Shown one piece after another: positions 24,683 to 33,774 of a stretch of 64,000 bases of DNA. The stretch covers positions 587,551 to 651,550 of the forward strand of contig NZ_JANDBD010000003.1 of NCBI RefSeq assembly GCF_024320865.1, read 5' to 3'. A model generated the notes under the pieces. The model had not been told where the DNA came from, ran no database searches, and saw only the letters and a list, made by a program, of their open reading frames with translations. Position numbers and translations under genes: made by a program. Source of the DNA: Mycolicibacterium arenosum. Lineage in GTDB: Bacteria > Actinomycetota > Actinomycetes > Mycobacteriales > Mycobacteriaceae. The first letter of the stretch is position 1. Each line of letters begins with the position of its first letter.

Positions 24683-25978
24683 ATGTTCGACAAGCGTTTC
24701 CCCGCCGCACTGACGTGGCCGCGCGGCATCGCCTACGCGATCGCGGCGGTCGTCCTGGGTGTCGTCGTCGGCGAGCTCGCCGCCATGCTGATCTTCGCGG
24801 GTTCCAGCGACCGCCGGCTCGACGACCAGGCCGTTCGCGGCGCCGATACGGCTCCCGCCGTGGTCGCGGCAGCCGGCGACCTGGAGCGAGCGCGACAGGC
24901 CCGAGCCGCTCTGGACGACGACGTCACCGAGGCGAGTCGCCGGCGCGACGACGCGCTGGTCGTCGCCCGCTGCGAGTTCAGCGCGGCACCGCAGTGCCCG
25001 CCCACCCGCATAACCGGTGTGCCCGGCGCCGGACCCGGACTCCGCACGGCCGACGAGTTCCTCGCGGACGCGCAGCGGAGCCTCGACAGGGCGGAGTCCG
25101 AACGCGACCGGCTCGCGCCTGCGCTCGACGCCGCGGTCGCCGCCGACCAGGCCGCGCTGACGCGGGCGCGCGACGCCGCGATCGCCGGAGCGGACCGCGG
25201 GTTCGGCGCCCGCTGGCTGGCCATGAACGCCCACACGCTCGCGAGCCCCGCGGCGATCGTGCTGCGGGCCCTGCTCACCGGAGTGTTCGTGTTGGCGTTC
25301 CTCTTTCCGCTACTGCTCCGGATCTCGCGCGCCAAGACCACGGAGGATCGCCGCGCGTCCGCACTCGCCGAGCGGGAACGAGCGGATATCGAGGCCGACA
25401 CCGCGATCGCGGTCAAGAAGGCCGAGGTGCGTGCCGCCGTCGAGACGATGTGGGCCGAGCGGGAGCTCGAGAGTGCGCGGCTCGCCGTCGCAGCACAGGC
25501 GGAGATCGACTCCGAGGAGCAGCGCCGACGAGTGGCGTCCGCACTGGAGGTCCCGACGCGAGTCGCCTCCGAGCGAGTCCCCGAGGTGGTGGCCGAATCC
25601 CCGGTCGACGAGCCCGCGGCCCTACCCGCCGTGCGGGAGACGCTGCCCGCGAGGCGCACGGTCCTGCCGGTGGTGCCCGAGGTGGCCGAGGCGGCCGCGC
25701 GCTGGATGCGCCCGTTCGTGCCGCCGATCATCGCGAGCGCCATCGACACCACCACCCGGCCACTGCGGGCCGCCCGTCAGGTGTACGAGGAGACCGAGGA
25801 GATCCACTTCAGCCTGCGGCGCAGCCACCGGGTGAGCGTGACGACCGAGCAGACCGAAGACACCGCCGAACCGGTCGAGGAGGTTCTCGTCGTGGAGGTC
25901 GACGGCCCGAAGCGTCCGGCGCACAGTGCGATTCGCGCGGGCGACGACGTCCGCGAACTGCCACCCGCCGATAGCTAA
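24683..25978 (+). CDS. DUF4407 membrane protein
   Basis: A 431-residue protein beginning MFDKRFPAALTWPRGIAYAI, with two membrane segments near residues 18-38 and one near 195-215. A coiled-coil-prone Ala/Arg/Glu-rich stretch (about residues 225-305) follows and the tail is acidic. The FPAALTWPRG start and periplasmic Cys pair fit DUF4407, which is common in actinobacteria and of unknown function. Start 24683 is preceded by GGGAG; ATG 24638 and ATG/GTG further upstream are in frame, and upstream sequence includes the structured RNA terminator. Confidence 0.72.
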   Translation: MFDKRFPAALTWPRGIAYAIAAVVLGVVVGELAAMLIFAGSSDRRLDDQAVRGADTAPAVVAAAGDLERARQARAALDDDVTEASRRRDDALVVARCEFSAAPQCPPTRITGVPGAGPGLRTADEFLADAQRSLDRAESERDRLAPALDAAVAADQAALTRARDAAIAGADRGFGARWLAMNAHTLASPAAIVLRALLTGVFVLAFLFPLLLRISRAKTTEDRRASALAERERADIEADTAIAVKKAEVRAAVETMWAERELESARLAVAAQAEIDSEEQRRRVASALEVPTRVASERVPEVVAESPVDEPAALPAVRETLPARRTVLPVVPEVAEAAARWMRPFVPPIIASAIDTTTRPLRAARQVYEETEEIHFSLRRSHRVSVTTEQTEDTAEPVEEVLVVEVDGPKRPAHSAIRAGDDVRELPPADS

Positions 25979-26039
25979 CCCGCTCGGCGTTCCACGGCCG
26001 CCGGGGAAACGGGTCCGCGGTGCCCGCGGATGACCCACA

Positions 26040-28097
26040 ATGGCCGACGTGGCACACGACGTGCTCGCCTTCGACACGGCGCTCGATCACGCGTGTCCGG
26101 CGGTCTGGGGCATCCTGCGCGAACCCGATCTGTACTCCCGGTTCTTCCGTGGCATCGGCTCCTGCGAGCTGCACACCGACATGGCCCACCTGTTCCACGT
26201 TCGCCTGATCAGCCCGCGCGGCACGGTTGTCCAGCTTCAGATGCGCCAGGTGCTCCGCGAGTCCATCATGGAGATGCGGCTCGAGGCGACGCAGATGAGT
26301 CGGTGCTTCGCGTCGATTCGGCTGGTCCCGGAGGGTGGCGGCGCGAGGATCACGGTGCGGATCTTCGCCCTCGGCCAGCTGCACCCCGACTTCGCGAAGA
26401 CCGGCGACGGCGCCGTTCGCGACTGGGTCCGTAGCGGCCTGCTGCGCATCTCCGAGTATCTCGACGGGGAGCAGACGTCGGTGCTGGCCAACTCCGGGGA
26501 AGCGCACTCACTGCAACTCAGCGTCCTGAGAACGATGATCGCCAGCGGCGTCGCACGCGCCTCCCGGCCCGACCGCGGTCTTCGGCAGCTCAACTCGCTG
26601 GCCAAGTGGGGCTTCACCCTCGCGGGCGGGTTGGGTGCCGCGGCGGCGCGCTCACCGGGCACCGTGGCGTCGATCGACCGGCACGGGACGACGACGTACG
26701 GGCAGATGGCCGCGCGCACCGGTTTCATCGCGTCGGGGCTGGCCGCCGAGGGCTGGACGACGGACAGCACGTTCGCGATCCTCGCCCGCAACAGCGCGGC
26801 GATGGTCGAGTGCATGATCGCCGCGAGCAAGCTGGGGGCCAACGCCCTGCTACTCAACCCCGGCCTGGCAGCCCGCGCGATCGAGGAAATCGTCACCTCC
26901 CACGCGGTCGACGTGGTGTTCGTCGACGACGAGTTCGAACCGCTGGTGCGCTACCTCCCCGACCGGATCGTGCGACTCTCGACGCACCCGAGATCGACGG
27001 TGGCCCAGCGTCGTTCGATCGAGGACGTCATCTCCGCCGGCACTGAGGCGACGCCGGTGGCACCCCCGAAGAAGCCAGGCAGACTGGTCGTTCTCACCTC
27101 GGGCACCACCGGCACGCCGAAGGGTGCCCGCCGCCCCACGCCACCCGGATTCGGGGCGATCGCCGCGATGCTGTCGCGGATGCCGCTGCGCCGCGACGAG
27201 GTGATGCTGCTGTCCGCTCCGCTGTTCCACGCCTGGGGCCTCGCCGCGCTGCAGTTGAGCACTCCGCTGCTCGCCTCGGTGGTACTGCTGGAACGCTTCG
27301 ACGCCGAGGAGTGCCTCGAATCCGTTGCCCGACACCGCTGTACGGTCCTGGTCGTGGTGCCGATCATGATTCAGCGCATCCTCGATCTACCCGCCTCCGT
27401 GATCAGTCGCTACGACACGTCCTCACTCAAAGTCGTTGCCAGCAGCGGATCTCCGATTCCGGGCGCCTCCTGCACCAGGTTCATGGACACCTTCGGCGAC
27501 GTGCTGTACAACTTCTACGGCTCCACCGAGGTGTCGTGGGCGACCATCGCCGATCCCACCGACCTTCGCCTCGCCCCCACCAGCGCGGGCCGGCCACCCC
27601 TCGGGACGCGCGTCGCCGTCCTCGGCACCGACGGCAATCCCCTGCCCGTCGGTGCCGTCGGTCGCATCTTCGTCGGCAACGACATGCTCTTCGACGGCTA
27701 CACGAACGCGGCATCGCCCGCCGTCGCCGACCGGTTGATGGACACCGGCGACCTCGGCTACCTCGACGCCAGCGGGCGCCTGTTCATCGCGGGCCGCGAC
27801 GACGAGATGATCATCTCCGGTGGTGAGAACGTCTTCCCACGTCCCGTGGAGGAGGCGCTGGCCCTGCTGCCGCAAGTCAGCGAAGTCGCGGTCGTCGGCG
27901 TTCCCGATCCCGAATACGGTCAACGCCTCGCCGTGTACATCGTCCGCTCCGACGGGGCGACGCTCGACGAGGCGATGGTCAAGAACTTCGTGCGAAACCG
28001 GCTGAGTCGCTTCTCGATTCCGCGTGACGTCACATTCGTGGACGAACTGCCGCGCACTGTGACGGGGAAGATACTGAAACGCCAGTTGGCGGGCTGA
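26040..28097 (+). CDS. SRPBCC domain fused to acyl-CoA synthetase (FadD-like)
   Basis: A 685-residue two-domain protein. The first ~165 residues look like an SRPBCC/START-type lipid-binding fold (HACPAVWGILREPDLYSRFF, a long beta-rich middle, and GDGAVRDWVRSGLLRISEYL as the terminal helix). Residues ~190-685 are an ANL adenylating enzyme: VLTSGTTGTPKGARR (P-loop), FYGSTEV, GRPPLGTRVAVL, DTGDLGYLD, and the C-terminal PRTVTGKILKRQL with the catalytic Lys. It probably activates a fatty or aromatic acid to acyl-CoA. The N-terminal fusion is unusual and may present the substrate. The ORF is continuous. The ribosome binding site of ATG 26040 is weak. Confidence 0.82.
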   Translation: MADVAHDVLAFDTALDHACPAVWGILREPDLYSRFFRGIGSCELHTDMAHLFHVRLISPRGTVVQLQMRQVLRESIMEMRLEATQMSRCFASIRLVPEGGGARITVRIFALGQLHPDFAKTGDGAVRDWVRSGLLRISEYLDGEQTSVLANSGEAHSLQLSVLRTMIASGVARASRPDRGLRQLNSLAKWGFTLAGGLGAAAARSPGTVASIDRHGTTTYGQMAARTGFIASGLAAEGWTTDSTFAILARNSAAMVECMIAASKLGANALLLNPGLAARAIEEIVTSHAVDVVFVDDEFEPLVRYLPDRIVRLSTHPRSTVAQRRSIEDVISAGTEATPVAPPKKPGRLVVLTSGTTGTPKGARRPTPPGFGAIAAMLSRMPLRRDEVMLLSAPLFHAWGLAALQLSTPLLASVVLLERFDAEECLESVARHRCTVLVVVPIMIQRILDLPASVISRYDTSSLKVVASSGSPIPGASCTRFMDTFGDVLYNFYGSTEVSWATIADPTDLRLAPTSAGRPPLGTRVAVLGTDGNPLPVGAVGRIFVGNDMLFDGYTNAASPAVADRLMDTGDLGYLDASGRLFIAGRDDEMIISGGENVFPRPVEEALALLPQVSEVAVVGVPDPEYGQRLAVYIVRSDGATLDEAMVKNFVRNRLSRFSIPRDVTFVDELPRTVTGKILKRQLAG

Positions 28098-28183
28098 TCA
28101 CGGCGAGGCGACGCGCGCAGCGTCGGTGGTGCAGGGCAGAATGCGTACGCCACCCCCGTGCACCTGATGGAGAAGGATCAGCA

Positions 28184-30217
28184 GTGAGTTACACCGCCGC
28201 CGACATCACCGAGCTCGACGATGTCCAGCACACACGCCTGCGGCCGGCGGTCAACCTGGGCCTCGACGTGCTCAACACCGCGCTGCGCGAGATCGTCGAC
28301 AACGCGATCGAGGAGGTCGCCGAACCCGGCCACGGCGGCTCGTGCGTGACGATCACCCTGCACGCCGACGGGTCGGTCAGCGTCGCGGACGACGGCCGGG
28401 GCCTGCCCGTCGACTCGGACCCCGTGAACGGCAAGAACGGCATCGTCAAGACCCTGGGAACGGCGCGGGCCGGCGGCAAGTTCTCCGCACACACCGACGC
28501 GGCCAGCACGGGAGCCGGCCTGAACGGAATCGGCGCCGCGGCAGCGGTGTTCATCTCGGCGCGGACCGACGTGACGGTGCGCCGGGCGGGCAAGACCTAC
28601 CTGCAGAGCTTCGGCGGCGGCTACCCCGGTGTGTTCGAGGGCAAGGACTTCGATCCGGCCGCCCCGTTCACCCGCGCGGACACGCAGAAACTGCGCGGCA
28701 CCGGCAACCGCAAACCCGACGCGCACGGCACCACGGTGCGCATCCTCTTCGATCCGGTCGTCGTGCCGGACTCGACCGTGGACATCGGCGAGGTCCTGCT
28801 GCGCGCGCACGCGGCCGCCCGGATGTCGCCGGGGGTGCATCTCGCCGTCGTCGACGAGGGCTGGCCCGGCGACGAGGTGCCCCCCGCGCTGGTCGAGCCG
28901 TTCCACGGCCCGTGGGGCACCGAGACACTGCTGGACCTCATGTGCACCGCCGCCGACACCCCGGTGCCGAGCGTCCGCGCCGTCGTGGAGGGTCGCGGTG
29001 AGTACACCACCGGACGCGGCCCGACCCCGTTCCGCTGGTCGCTGAGCGCCGGACCCGCCGAGCCGGCGACCGTGGCCGCGTTCTGCAACACCGTCCGAAC
29101 GCCCGGCGGCGGATCCCATCTGACGGCCGCCATGAAGGGCCTGTCGGAAGCCCTGGCGGAGCGGGCCTCCCGGATCCGCGATCTCGGCCTGGCCAAGGGC
29201 GAGGAGGGGCCGGAACCGCAGGATTTCGCGGCGGTCACCGCGCTGGCCGTCGACACCCGCGCCCCCGACGTGTCGTGGGACTCCCAGGCCAAGACGGCGG
29301 TGTCGTCGCGGTCGCTGAACGTGGCGATGGCCCCCGACGTCGCGCGTGCCGTCACCATCTGGGCGGCCAACCCCGCCAACGGGGACACCGTGACGCTGTG
29401 GACCAAGCTGGCCCTCGAGTCCGCACGGGCGCGGCGCAGCGCCGAGGGTGCGAAAGCCCGCTCCAGGGCGGCGTCGAAGGCCAAGGGCCTCGGGACGAAC
29501 CTGTCGCTGCCGCCGAAACTGCTGCCCAGCCGGGAAACCGGGCGCGGGTCGGGAGCCGAACTGTTCCTGTGCGAGGGCGACTCGGCGCTGGGCACCATCA
29601 AGGCCGCCAGGGACGCCACCTTCCAGGCGGCGTTCCCGCTGAAGGGCAAGCCGCCCAACGTGTACGGCTTCACCCTGAGCAAGGCGCGGATCAAGGACGA
29701 GTTCGACTCGATCGAACGCATCCTGGGCTGCGGTGTGCGCGACAACTGCGACCCCGAGATGTGCCGCTACGACCGGATCCTGTTCGCCTCCGACGCCGAC
29801 CCCGACGGGGGCAACATCAACTCGAGCCTCATCTCGATGTTCCTCGACTTCTATCGGCCCCTCGTCGAGGCCGGAATGGTGTACGTGACGCTGCCACCGC
29901 TGTTCGTCGTCAAAGACGGAACCCAGCGGGTGTACTGCCAGGACGAGTCGGAACGCGACGCCGCGGTGGCCCAGATGAAAGCGACGTCCAAACGCCGGGT
30001 GGAGGTGCAGCGCAACAAGGGTCTCGGTGAGATGGACGCCGACGACTTCTGGAACACGGTGCTGGATCCGCAGCGGCGCACGGTGATTCGCGTGCATCTC
30101 GACGACGGTGAGAAGAAGCTGCACCACACTCTGTTCGGTGGACCGCCGGAGGGTCGACGCACGTGGATGGCCGATGTCGCCGCCGTCGTCGACACCTCCT
30201 CGCTGGACCTGACGTAG
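28184..30217 (+). CDS. atypical type II topoisomerase, GyrB/ParE-like subunit (TopoN type)
   Basis: A 677-residue ATPase subunit. GHKL motifs are EIVDNAIEEV (about residues 36-45), DDGRGLPVD, GGKF and GAGLNGIGAAAA. The TOPRIM domain has LFLCEGDSALGTI, LKGKPPNVYG and the metal-binding FASDADPDGGN, which departs from gyrase's DADVDGAH. It is distinct from GyrB and resembles TopoN of M. smegmatis, described with TopoM as an atypical enzyme able to introduce positive supercoils. The GTG start at 28184 has AGGA upstream. The partner gene follows after 9 bases. Confidence 0.88.
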   Translation: MSYTAADITELDDVQHTRLRPAVNLGLDVLNTALREIVDNAIEEVAEPGHGGSCVTITLHADGSVSVADDGRGLPVDSDPVNGKNGIVKTLGTARAGGKFSAHTDAASTGAGLNGIGAAAAVFISARTDVTVRRAGKTYLQSFGGGYPGVFEGKDFDPAAPFTRADTQKLRGTGNRKPDAHGTTVRILFDPVVVPDSTVDIGEVLLRAHAAARMSPGVHLAVVDEGWPGDEVPPALVEPFHGPWGTETLLDLMCTAADTPVPSVRAVVEGRGEYTTGRGPTPFRWSLSAGPAEPATVAAFCNTVRTPGGGSHLTAAMKGLSEALAERASRIRDLGLAKGEEGPEPQDFAAVTALAVDTRAPDVSWDSQAKTAVSSRSLNVAMAPDVARAVTIWAANPANGDTVTLWTKLALESARARRSAEGAKARSRAASKAKGLGTNLSLPPKLLPSRETGRGSGAELFLCEGDSALGTIKAARDATFQAAFPLKGKPPNVYGFTLSKARIKDEFDSIERILGCGVRDNCDPEMCRYDRILFASDADPDGGNINSSLISMFLDFYRPLVEAGMVYVTLPPLFVVKDGTQRVYCQDESERDAAVAQMKATSKRRVEVQRNKGLGEMDADDFWNTVLDPQRRTVIRVHLDDGEKKLHHTLFGGPPEGRRTWMADVAAVVDTSSLDLT

Positions 30218-30226
30218 GGAATCACC

Positions 30227-32365
30227 GTGACCGCCACCCTGGACGTACCCGAACAGAATCCCGACCTGGTGCTCGACCAGAGCGCCGACGACTACTGGAA
30301 CCGCTATCAGCTGACCTTCGCGCTCTACAGCGTCAGCGACCGCGCCATCCCGTCGGCGTTCGACGGGCTCAAGCCCGGCCAGCGGCGTCTGCTCTATCAG
30401 ATGCACGACTCGAAGCTGCTGCCCGGCAACAAACCGCAGAAGTCCTCCAAGGTCTGCTCGGCGGTCACCGGGAACCTGCACCCCCACGGCGGCGCGTCGA
30501 TGTACGGCGCCGCCGCGCTGATGGCCGCCGAGTTCCAGCGCGTGAAAGTCATTGACGGACAGGGCGCTTTCCCGCGCATCCAGGGCGACATCCCCGCCGC
30601 CGACCGCTACACCGAGATGCGGCTGTCGGCGCCCGGCGCCGCGCTGACCGCCGAACTCGACGATCACGCCGTCCCGATGGTGCAGACGTTCGACGGCGAG
30701 TGGACCGAGCCGACCGTGCTGCCGGCCCAGTGGCCGGTGCTCCTGTGCAACGGCGCCGTCGGCATCGCCGAGGGCTGGGCCACCAAGGTGCCCGCCCACA
30801 ATCCCCGCGAGATCATGGCGGCCTGCCGGGCGCTGCTCGCGCGGCCCAACACGACCGACGACACGTTGATGAAGCTCATTCCCGGCCCCGACTGGGGCTG
30901 CGGGGCCACCGTGGTCGGGACGGCCGGGCTGCGCGAGTACATCACCACCGGCCGGGGACAGTTCACCGTGCGCGGCACCGTGTCCGTCGACGGGAAGAAC
31001 TGCATCATCACCGAGTTGCCACCGGGGGTGGCGAGTAACACCGTGCAGGAACGGATTCGGGCCCTGGTCGAGTCCGGCGAGATGTCGGGCGTGGCCGACA
31101 TGTCCGATCTGACCGACCGCCGCAACGGGCTGCGCATCGTGGTCACCGCCAAACGCGGACACAGTGCGGACACGATCCGCGACCAGTTGCTCGCGCTGAC
31201 CCCGCTGGAGTCGACGTTCGCCGCCAGTCTGGTCGCGCTCGACGAGGATCGCGTGCCCCGCTGGTGGTCGGTGCGCGAACTGATCTCCGCCTTCCTGCAC
31301 CTGCGCGACTCGGTGGTGCTGCGGCGCAGCGAGTATCGGCTGGACAAGGTCACCGCGCGGCGCCACCTGGTGGCCGGCCTGATGAAGATCCACCTGGACA
31401 TCGACGCCGCGGTCGCGGTGATCCGCGGATCCGACACCGTCGACGACGCGAGGCAGGGTCTTCAGGAACGGTTCCAGATCGACGAGGAGCAGGCCAACTA
31501 CGTTCTGGCGCTGCAACTTCGGCGACTGACGAAGCTCGACGTCATCGAGCTGCAAGCCGAGGCCGACAAGCTGGACGCCGAGTTCGCGGCGCTGACCGAG
31601 CTGGTGTCCAACCCCGACGCCCGCCGCAAGGTCATCGACCAGGAGTTGGTGGAGACCGCGAAACTGTTCAAGGGCACCGAGTTCGACCGTCGCACCGTAC
31701 TGGACGCGTCGGCGACACCCGTTGCGGCCGGCACCGACGAGGACGGGCCACGCGAGCGGAAGGTCAACGCCTCCTGGCGTCTCGATGATCGGGGCGTGTT
31801 CTCAGACAGCCACGGTGAGCTGCTCACCTCGGGGCTGGGCTGGGCGGTGTGGGCCGACGGACGGGTCAAGTTCACCACCGGCAGCGGCCTGCCCTACAAG
31901 ATCCGCGACATCCCGGTGGCGCCGGACATCGTCGGCCTGGTGCGCTCGGGGGTGCTGCCCGCCGGCTACCACCTGGCGCTGGTGACCCGGCGCGGGAAGA
32001 TTCTGCGCATCGACCCCGCCGCGGTGAATCCGCAGGGCGCGGCGGGCAACGGGGTGGCCGGGGTGAGGCTGGCCGCCGACGGCGACGAGGTGATCGCCGC
32101 GCTACCCGTGTCGTGTGAGAACGGCGAGGCCATCCTGTCGACATCCGAAAAGGGTTGGAAGGTCACCGAAGTCGCCGACATCCCGGTGAAGGGCCGTGGC
32201 GGCGCGGGCGTCGGGTTCCACCCGTTCGTCAGCGGTGAGGACGCGGTGCTGTCGGCGTCGATCTCGCAGACGGGCTTCGTGCGGAACGGGCGGGCGGTGC
32301 GCGCCGAGAGCCGGGCGAAGTCGTCGATCAAGGGATCCGGCGCGGACGTGACGCCTGCCGGTTAG
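30227..32365 (+). CDS. atypical type II topoisomerase, GyrA/ParC-like subunit (TopoM type)
   Basis: A 712-residue breakage-reunion subunit. The catalytic Tyr is in AADRYTEMRLS (about residue 128); SAFDGLKPGQRRLLYQMHD and LHPHGGASMYGAA are the other core motifs. The C-terminal ~200 residues form a shortened, irregular beta-propeller-like region without a clear GyrA box. It is translated from a GTG 9 bases after the TopoN-like gene, forming one heterotetramer. Mycobacteria generally lack topoisomerase IV, so this pair would be an extra enzyme beside gyrase. Confidence 0.88.
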   Translation: MTATLDVPEQNPDLVLDQSADDYWNRYQLTFALYSVSDRAIPSAFDGLKPGQRRLLYQMHDSKLLPGNKPQKSSKVCSAVTGNLHPHGGASMYGAAALMAAEFQRVKVIDGQGAFPRIQGDIPAADRYTEMRLSAPGAALTAELDDHAVPMVQTFDGEWTEPTVLPAQWPVLLCNGAVGIAEGWATKVPAHNPREIMAACRALLARPNTTDDTLMKLIPGPDWGCGATVVGTAGLREYITTGRGQFTVRGTVSVDGKNCIITELPPGVASNTVQERIRALVESGEMSGVADMSDLTDRRNGLRIVVTAKRGHSADTIRDQLLALTPLESTFAASLVALDEDRVPRWWSVRELISAFLHLRDSVVLRRSEYRLDKVTARRHLVAGLMKIHLDIDAAVAVIRGSDTVDDARQGLQERFQIDEEQANYVLALQLRRLTKLDVIELQAEADKLDAEFAALTELVSNPDARRKVIDQELVETAKLFKGTEFDRRTVLDASATPVAAGTDEDGPRERKVNASWRLDDRGVFSDSHGELLTSGLGWAVWADGRVKFTTGSGLPYKIRDIPVAPDIVGLVRSGVLPAGYHLALVTRRGKILRIDPAAVNPQGAAGNGVAGVRLAADGDEVIAALPVSCENGEAILSTSEKGWKVTEVADIPVKGRGGAGVGFHPFVSGEDAVLSASISQTGFVRNGRAVRAESRAKSSIKGSGADVTPAG

Positions 32366-32456
32366 GTTCCCGCGGCACACCGCACCTTTGCGCCACACCC
32401 GGACCTACCCGCAGAATCTGTTGGTGCTCATTGACAGCGCTCCTGACGGCCGGTCC

Positions 32457-33728
32457 ATGAGGGGTGCCGTCGTCATCTGCGTGACCGCGATAGTCGCCGG
32501 AGTCGTCATCGGCTTCGTGGGCGGCGCCTTCCGCTGGTGTCTTGCGACGGCGGACGCGTTGCGCGTCGACCTCGCCGACTGGGCCCACCGGCTGCCCGGA
32601 CCGGGCTGGCTCGTGCTCGTAGCCACCACGGCGATCGGCGCAACCCTCGCGGCCTTGATCGTGCGGTGGCTGCCGCTGGCCGCCGGCAGTGGTATCCAGC
32701 ACGTGGAGGCGGTCCATCGGGGCGACGCCACGCCCCCGCTCCTGCGCCTACTCCCGGCGAAGTTCGTCGGCGGTGTCCTGGCGATCGGATCGGGCCTCGT
32801 CCTGGGTCGCGAGGGGCCGACGGTGCACATGGGTGCGGCGGTGGGAGCCGAAGCCGCGCGGCGCGCCCGCCTCCCCGACGCGGACATCAGGATGCTGCAG
32901 GCGGCCCTCGGCGGGGCCGGTCTGGCGGTCGCCTTCAATGCGCCGATCGGAGGTGCCCTCTTCACCCTCGAGGAGGTGACGAAGTCCGTCCGGCTCCTGA
33001 CCGTTCTGGCCACCGTCTTCGCCACCGCCACCGCGGTCGGTTGCGCTCGACTCATCGCCGGCGATCACCCGGACTTCATCGTCGGTTCACTGTCGTCCCC
33101 GTCGCTGTCCTGGCTGCCCCTCTTCGTCGTCTTCGGCCTTCTCACCGGTTGCCTCGGCGCCGTCTACAACCGGTTGGTGCTCAGCGTTCTCGACCGCGTC
33201 CGATCGATACCCCGCGTTCCCGCGGTCGTGAAAGCGGCGGTGATCGGTGCGGTCATCGGGTTGGTGACGTTCCTACAGCCACTCGCCACCGGCGGGGGCG
33301 ACACCTTGACGCAGATGATTCTCGGCGGTCACACCTTCGCGTTGCTCGCAATCGCCGGCCTTCTGGCGCTGCGGTTCGTCGCCGGTCCACTGTCCTACGC
33401 CGCTGCCGTGCCGGGCGGCTTGTTCGCCCCGCTGCTGGCGGTCGGCACGCTCTGGGGCGTGCTGTTCGTCGGCGCGGTGAACGCCTTCTGGCCCGGCGAC
33501 ATCACCGGATTGGCAGTGCCGATGGCGATCGTCGGGATGACCGCGTTCTTCGGCGCCAGCGTGCGGGCACCGGTGACGGCCATCGTGCTCGTCATCGAGA
33601 TGACGAGCACGACGTCGGTCGCAGTGCCGATGTTGGCCGCGACGGCGGCGGCGGTTCTCGTCGCGGAGCTCCTGCGATCGCCGCCGATCTACGACAGCCT
33701 CCGCGAGCGGATGGCTCCGCAGAGCTGA
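32457..33728 (+). CDS. CLC-family chloride channel/transporter
   Basis: A 423-residue CLC protein with about ten or more hydrophobic helices. Selectivity-filter motifs are AAGSGIQHVEA, LVLGREGPTVHMG and the later GGLFAPLLAVG. The gating Glu of GREGP is present; the internal proton Glu is near FTLEEVTKSVR. It moves chloride across the membrane, possibly with proton exchange. Start uncertain: ATG 32457 places the first helix directly at the N-terminus; GTG 32424 and TTG 32388 are alternatives. It lies 91 bases after the topoisomerase pair. Confidence 0.87.
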   Translation: MRGAVVICVTAIVAGVVIGFVGGAFRWCLATADALRVDLADWAHRLPGPGWLVLVATTAIGATLAALIVRWLPLAAGSGIQHVEAVHRGDATPPLLRLLPAKFVGGVLAIGSGLVLGREGPTVHMGAAVGAEAARRARLPDADIRMLQAALGGAGLAVAFNAPIGGALFTLEEVTKSVRLLTVLATVFATATAVGCARLIAGDHPDFIVGSLSSPSLSWLPLFVVFGLLTGCLGAVYNRLVLSVLDRVRSIPRVPAVVKAAVIGAVIGLVTFLQPLATGGGDTLTQMILGGHTFALLAIAGLLALRFVAGPLSYAAAVPGGLFAPLLAVGTLWGVLFVGAVNAFWPGDITGLAVPMAIVGMTAFFGASVRAPVTAIVLVIEMTSTTSVAVPMLAATAAAVLVAELLRSPPIYDSLRERMAPQS

Positions 33729-33774
33729 CGGGCCCGTGTCCGGGAGACCGGCAGCTGAAAGGCACGATGGAGGT

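Noticed and set aside
28178..31555. A 1125-codon open frame antisense to the topoisomerase pair
   Set aside because: It lies opposite two genes with full catalytic motifs, has low-complexity His/Arg/Gly/Val-rich composition typical of antisense frames in GC-rich DNA, and no recognisable domain.
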